From Pycnopodia helianthoides (taxonomy: Eukaryota > Echinodermata > Asteroidea > Forcipulatida > Asteriidae), in contig CM063255.1 in the NCBI GenBank assembly GCA_032158295.1, positions 7,159,501-7,223,500 of the forward strand: a stretch of DNA of 64,000 nt, in the 5' to 3' direction. Of this stretch, positions 58,840 through 64,000 are shown in pieces (the stretch's first letter is position 1; every line of letters starts with the position of its first letter). The notes under the pieces were generated by a model, which saw only the letters and a list, made by a program, of their open reading frames with translations, ran no database searches and was not told the DNA's origin. The translations under genes were made by a program, and so were the position numbers.

Positions 58840-58975
58840 CGCACATGAATATCCCTGAAGACGAGCAGAGTATACTGTTCGAAACGTCGAGACCAAACCG
58901 GCTCTTTTCAGAGCCAAAACTCTCCAAAAGAGATTTTACACATGGTTGTACCCGCAAGTTTACTACTATTTAGTT
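58840..58975 (+). mobile_element. Retroelement tail, type uncertain
   Basis: CCTGAAGACGAGCAGAGTAT, TTCGAAACGTCGAGACC, then GTACCCGCAAGTTTAC. Phrases of the type CTGAAGA...CGAAACGT are frequent at 3' ends of Penelope-like and other retroelements. No coding part remains. Confidence 0.35.
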
Positions 58976-59349
58976 ATAGTTACTTCTTATACAGTAAACC
59001 CTTCTACTGTTTGACCATTCGATGTTATCCACTCGGTTTTAACTATAGATGCACTATGCGAGACTACACTATGATATCATGATGGATGCATCTGCACAGT
59101 ACACACAGTCAACCCTCCTACTGTCTGACCATTCAATCTCACCCACTGTGGTTTAGGATGATAGAGGAATAATGCCAGCGTCCGATGCGATACAATCTGA
59201 CGAATCCATCAACACAAGGATATTCAAGTGCAGAATTGTTCACCTAGGATGATAATAAACCCAAGGGCGATTGTTGAAGGGGGAGGGGGGGGGCTAATAA
59301 CAATAATTAGTATAATAGTAGTACCGAGGCATTTGGTAAATAAACTTAC

Positions 59350-59387
59350 CTCTGACCCGCATCGAAATACGTAAACTTGCTGCTCAT
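59350..59387 (-). CDS. Possible first exon, MSSKFTYFDAGQ
   Basis: ATG, 12 codons, then AG|GTAAGT, a strong donor. The start resembles the beta-1 strand of sigma-type glutathione S-transferases (xxYKLTYFxxRGRAE). No following exon was found between here and 55768, so the gene may use exons I cannot see, or this is chance. Confidence 0.25.
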
Positions 59388-61493
59388 GGTTCTCTTACAT
59401 GTACGCCAATAAGCTCAACTAGAGGCGACTCGAACTCCCATGATTGCTAAAAGCAAAACGTCTGACGCACTCTGATAAAATGATATACCCGTCTGCGTGT
59501 GAAAAACAAAACAAAAAAACATCAGGTGCTCATCGTTGACAACGATGCAAAAGAGTTGATAATTGAATATCACAGGCAGCGTGCCAATGGCGCTATGGTT
59601 CCAAACTGCGGCGTCGATCTCATTTTCCCCCAGTGCCCTAAACGCTATCAATAATGCATACTTGAAAGAGATTTCCCCCAGTCGCAATTATTCATTTATC
59701 ACCTTCCACTTTTGACGTTCAATAACCTCTCTTCTCCATAAAGAGTTCAATCACTTCGAAAAAATAATGTGCAGTCGAGCGCTCCTAAAAATGGATTTGA
59801 GATAAGGTTTTGATATTACACAGACCGAGAACTGTTTGAAAAGCCGGCTATTCAGTGCGACCTGAAACTGTTTACTCTTTTCATTGTCTTCGGTTAATAT
59901 TGTCTTTGTTCCTAGTCAATGGCGTGCTACTACATTCTTCACTGACTGATACGGTGTCCATGGTTGCAACTTTTCCTCTGCACCTGTATAGGGAGTGAGA
60001 CAATACCTTGTTTGTTTAGTATGTTATTATTTAACCCGATGTCGTTTGGACACGTCTGATGGCGGGGTATCTGAAGTTAATGTCTCCAAAGTGGGTCTGT
60101 CTTCTCATTATAACAAACCAACCTTAGTAGTAACCAAGCATTTATTGTAAAGGTTGTGTCTGCATCGCTGGCAAGATTGAAAATGCTCACAGATGTACAT
60201 TTACAACTTGCACGGTGTCTGAGATTGTGGTTGAAAACTTATCTATAAATAATTTCGCCTGAAATGCTATACACTCTTATAAATGCCAGTGCACCACAGG
60301 GGATTTGTCCCCTGGTACGGCGATTTGTGTAGAACATTATTCGATTTCTGACCTTGGGTGTGGCAGGAGATTCTGTCCCGCCGAGCTTCTGTCCCCCATA
60401 CGGCGAATTGTGTAGAAATTTCGTACAATAGCGCCCTCTTTTGAACCAATTTCCTCCTTCAGCCAATGTTTACAGCCGTATTGGTGGGGCGGGGGGCGGG
60501 GGGGGGGGGGGAGGGGAACATACACAACAAGGGAAACAAACGGGCACTGCTAGTTTTCATCTCGCGAGTCCGAAACCCAATTGCTGAATTTTAGAACACT
60601 ATTAGTTTTTTTCGTGACTAAGATGACCGATTGAGCTTAAACTTGGTACGATTTACTATATGTAAATATCAAAAAACATTTTATGTAAATAAAATATTTG
60701 AAGGTCGTTGCTTTCAAGGATCGTTGAATGGTGTAATAATCATTGTACCCCTTATCTGAGGCTTTGAATATCAGCCTGTGGCACTTTTGGGTACACTGTG
60801 CCCGAAACCTTTCCCTATTTTATTAAATTATTTGTTTTGTTTTGCTCACAAGGGGGCCCGGGCGTAAGCCCCCCCCCCCAGATGGTGGATTGGCTAGTTT
60901 ACTCGTCCAGTGTTTTTTTTCGTTACGGATTGGCGTTGGTAAACAATTCTACCATCACCACTACTAACCTTCAACGGATTGAAACCGAAAACAGTTCTTT
61001 TTTCGGCAATGTGTTTTGATTTGCAACAAAAATGCCGAGATACTTTACACTTGAGTAATTTCAAATTGTTTAGCTTACACCATTTTGCTGATCATGTTGA
61101 TATGGAAACCCTTAATACAGAGTGGTTTGCCCTCAAAACGTTGGAGAGACCGCGGAAGTTGTGGACAAAGTCGACACACTCTCAAATACGTCATAAAACG
61201 GAGAGCCTTGACGATGAACCCACGGATGACAATGCAGAATTTCTTCTCACCCCTGTGTGTACCGCGGATCAGTAATACTGTTGAGCAATAGGCTTTATGA
61301 TTAGCATTTCACTTGTAAAAATAAAACCCATTGTATTTGCTCTGATAAGAAAATAGCTATAAACATAATTATGTTTTTTTTGTCACTTGATGGGGAGGTG
61401 GTTTGTGTTTTCCTAACAGCGCCCTCTGCCGTCACTATTTACCACGCGAGGATCTAGCAAAAGAGGCAACCTTTGACATGTTAGACCGTCTAC

Positions 61494-61611
61494 CTTCATG
61501 GTCAGATGGAGGAAGGAAGCAGACCATCCAGACACTTGCTCTATAGTCAGACCTGTAGTGGAAGCTAAAACATCCTGGTCCTCTGTACATTTTTGTATGT
61601 CCACACTGGAA
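61494..61611 (-). CDS. Possible internal exon with a homeodomain-like helix
   Basis: Acceptor ATTTCAG, donor ATGAAG|GTAGAC. Encodes SSVDIQKCTEDQDVLASTTG then LTIEQVSGWSASFLHLT. LASTTGLTIEQVSGW resembles helix 2-3 of divergent homeodomains (TGL...QV..WF), but Phe and the basic end are missing. No partner exon seen. Confidence 0.2.
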
Positions 61612-62784
61612 CTGAAATGAGGATCCCCAAAACAGAACTCAAACCACCCTCAAAGAGCAAAATATAATGCAATGAATATTCAACATTACTGCAACACAAA
61701 CCAATAACATGCGATTATGCTAATGAGTCTCTGACGTGCGACTGTGGGGTTAGAGCATGCGCGTGAAACGTACACACGACGTACCATGTGATCGTGCGGC
61801 CAAACACATAAATTTTACCGGTAATCACCTGACATACCTACCTGACATGACAGTACAGTTAACAGTTGAAGCACAGTACAGTACATGCAGTTAGTGGAAG
61901 TAATCAAATGCTGATATTTGTATTAAGTTTCTGTTACTTTTAAAAATTTTTCCCTTCATGGTTTGACTATCAAAGATATCTTGATGTTCCTGTCGCCTGG
62001 CAGTTTCGTTTTTGTGGAAATACTCTAAGGTTTGTCAAATTACCATTTCTTTTTAAAAGTAATATTTTTTATAAATAATGCGAACGTGACGCACACCGTA
62101 CCAGTCAGTGTGTGTGATGATGAGCATCGTCACATCAGTTTCGACTGTGTTTTGTTTTTCTGAAATGTGTTTTTGGTCAGCACTGCTGCACTTGCGATGC
62201 GTTGTTTTAAACATGGTGCTTTCTTCTGTGGTTAGAGTTATGTTCTCTAGAGGAAGGTAGAGCTATTCATCTTAGAAAGTACGCTGTTAACTGAACGCCA
62301 CATTTACAAATAAAGACAAATTAATACGATTAAAAATAGGGGGAAATCCCTTCCCCACAGACTGCCGCTTTTTCATGTTGACAGAAAAAAAGGTAGAAAG
62401 GTAAATCTTCTTTTTCCAGATATGATTGTGTATTTGGTATTCATGGAGCTGAAAAAGCGGGGATTGGACGGGTGTTTTTCCCAATTCCCAACTACCATGA
62501 CTACACACACGGCAATCCAATGGCGTTTTGTATACTATTTTAGTATTAGTACTAATAAAAATAAAAAAGAGGGTGAAACTGAAAAAGTGGTTGAATTCGC
62601 ATCGTATTTTACCCAGTGTCCTAGAACTATATACTGTACACAGAGTACTGATTTCCTTTTTTTAGTGTTGCTAATAGCAAAATGCCGCACGGATTGTATT
62701 CATGATACTATTGGCAGTGCATTCAGTGTGCACACTTCATGCTCAGTATAACTACACTATACTAAGTACTACACTAGCAGTAGC

Positions 62785-62960
62785 CCTGTGTCGTAGCCGA
62801 GCGATCTAGTGCACCGAATTCAAGTTGTGGTGGCTGAGTCAACACAATGTGGGTTTGAATCTCGGTCCCGTCACTTGTTTCCTTGATCAAGACACTTTAA
62901 CTACAACTGCTCCTCGACATTTATTTATGTCCTGACTTATGAATCCTGCCGAGTAACGAA
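62785..62960 (+). repeat. tRNA-derived SINE
   Basis: Head GTCGTAGCCGAGCGATCTAG, point CACCGAATTCAAGTTGTGGT, B box GTGGGTTTGAATCTCGG, then CACTTGTTTCCTTGATCAAG. Empty-site relative of the interrupted SINE at 53941. Confidence 0.75.
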
Positions 62961-63730
62961 GTAGAAGTAGAAGTTTTTTGCTATTGCTAAATTGCCAACA
63001 AATATAATTTACTGATCATTTGTCTTTTCTTAGTCTTGTTATACATGTATGTAGCTCAACTTTACTGGAACATAAATATTTTTATATAACGCAAGATATT
63101 TTTCATATTTGCTGAGCGTGTGATACTTTTAGTGACATGTGCAGGACATGTAAATATTCAGCAGTAGGAAGCATTTATAAATTATTAAGCTACATGCAGG
63201 GCCAATGTGGTTGGGCTGCAGACTTCTTTGTTTGATGGGTTACTGGCTAAGTGGTAAAATAACTGAGCTCTCGCTGGTGGTCAAGGTCTGTAGCAAAGAT
63301 CATGAAGCGCTGCAGGCGCAAGACTGGCAACTCGGGCTGAATGTGAAGTATTCGCTGGACGCCATTTTAGTGAGCAGATCTTTGGATGAAAGAAAGTCAA
63401 TAGATCAGTGCAGACAATGACCATTGTGAAAAATTGACCTTTGCTTACTGAAATCTCGCCCATGCCGTACTCCACGTTCTAGTCAGTAGAGCTCCAGTTT
63501 GCTCATCTTGCATCCTGCTGATAGTCAATAACTAACACTGCCTTTGATCAGCCTTGATCATGTCAATGAGTCAGACATCTGAACTTTTAAAGCTTTGAAC
63601 AAACATTTGTTTAGAAATTGTTGGTTTCAATTTCAACGGTCATAGATGAGCCATGACTGAGAATACATTGTGTAGACCTGTACATCTCCCACCTGAGTAG
63701 CCTTTGGATTTTAGAAATCACTGAGTGCTT
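62961..63730. other. Stretch with no supported feature
   Basis: AT-rich with short open frames; nothing recognised on either strand. Confidence 0.5.
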
Positions 63731-63734
63731 GGAA

Positions 63735-64000
63735 CACATCAGTGTGACTGAGTGTAAGGGTAGTTTAGGGCGGTAATGAGACACAGCTGCATAATTCAAG
63801 GGTCTTGGGTTCAAATCCGGTGTATTAGGGTGGTGCAAAGCGGTTAAATCTGATCTAGAACGTAAGGGTCGTGGGTTTGAATCCCAGCCGAGCAGCCTTT
63901 AGATAACATTTTTGAAAACACTGAGTGACTGGCATAATGATGTAGCTCAGTAATAATACATGCTCTAGAATGCAAGGGTCTTGGGTTCAAATCAAGTGTG
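63735..64000 (+). repeat. Tandem tRNA-like units, cut by the window end
   Basis: B-box-like GGGTCTTGGGTTCAAATCC (63802), GGGTCGTGGGTTTGAATCCC (63866) and GGGTCTTGGGTTCAAATCA (63977) occur within 200 bp, two preceded by A-box-like stretches such as TGTAGCTCAGTAATAATACA. Bases 63681-63745 and 63890-63930 share TTTTGGA..TCACTGAGTG text. None folds as a full tRNA. Confidence 0.6.

Larger units (their letters stand above)
55769..59349. other. Region upstream of CIMIP5, mainly repeats
   Basis: Plus-strand open frames at 56189-56548 and 56607-56984 lack any recognisable motif. The stretch 56800-56960 is fairly CpG-rich. Mobile elements at 57161, 57580 and 57792 follow, then an element tail near 58840-58975. 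Confidence 0.45.

Noticed and set aside
60979..61275. Plus-strand 98-codon frame ending TPVCTADQ
   Set aside because: Begins at a non-ATG codon, no recognisable domain and no convincing acceptor; could be a terminal exon but unsupported.

Overview
The window looks like a piece of a marine invertebrate deuterostome genome, most likely an echinoderm and perhaps a starfish. Genes are split by many introns with GT/AG boundaries. The spaces between are full of short inverted-repeat transposons, tRNA-derived SINEs, foldback palindromes and minisatellites. The species guess rests on general familiarity with such genomes, not on a search.

Four multi-exon genes can be built exon by exon with matching splice phases. 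(1) 289-13322, plus strand: the 3' ten exons of a dual-specificity kinase of the DYRK2/4 class, closest to DYRK4, ending in a stop at 13320-13322 and a 3' UTR to about 14800. (2) 29757-18432, minus strand: a seven-coding-exon cathepsin B with a TATA promoter, a separate 5' UTR exon, full catalytic residues and the occluding loop. One coding exon is 1 bp short, so this copy carries a frameshift. (3) 44043-35658, minus strand: a four-exon secreted protein of 241 residues that I do not recognise. (4) 55768-52218, minus strand: a three-exon homologue of CIMIP5 (C2orf50), a small ciliary microtubule inner protein. DYRK4 and cathepsin B are convergent; the last three genes all lie on the minus strand. 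The genes have no evident shared pathway.

Layout: 1-14800 DYRK4; 14800-17640 intergenic with mobile elements; 17640-29757 cathepsin B, whose introns hold a LINE relic, a long minisatellite and a tandem array of palindromes; 29760-35650 intergenic; 35650-44100 the unknown secreted gene, with another LINE relic in an intron; 44100-52200 intergenic, including a large inverted repeat around a G-rich 23-bp minisatellite; 52218-55768 CIMIP5; 55770-64000 mostly repeats, with two weak exon candidates.

Main points of interest: DYRK4 has two intron-exon junctions that were tandemly duplicated, giving decoy 3' splice sites upstream of the real ones. At least nine short transposons of several families share TTAA-flanked AAGG-type ends, and one sits inside a SINE whose other copies show the empty site. 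Three copies of a 162-bp near-perfect palindrome are present. No functional tRNA, rRNA or CRISPR array was found.
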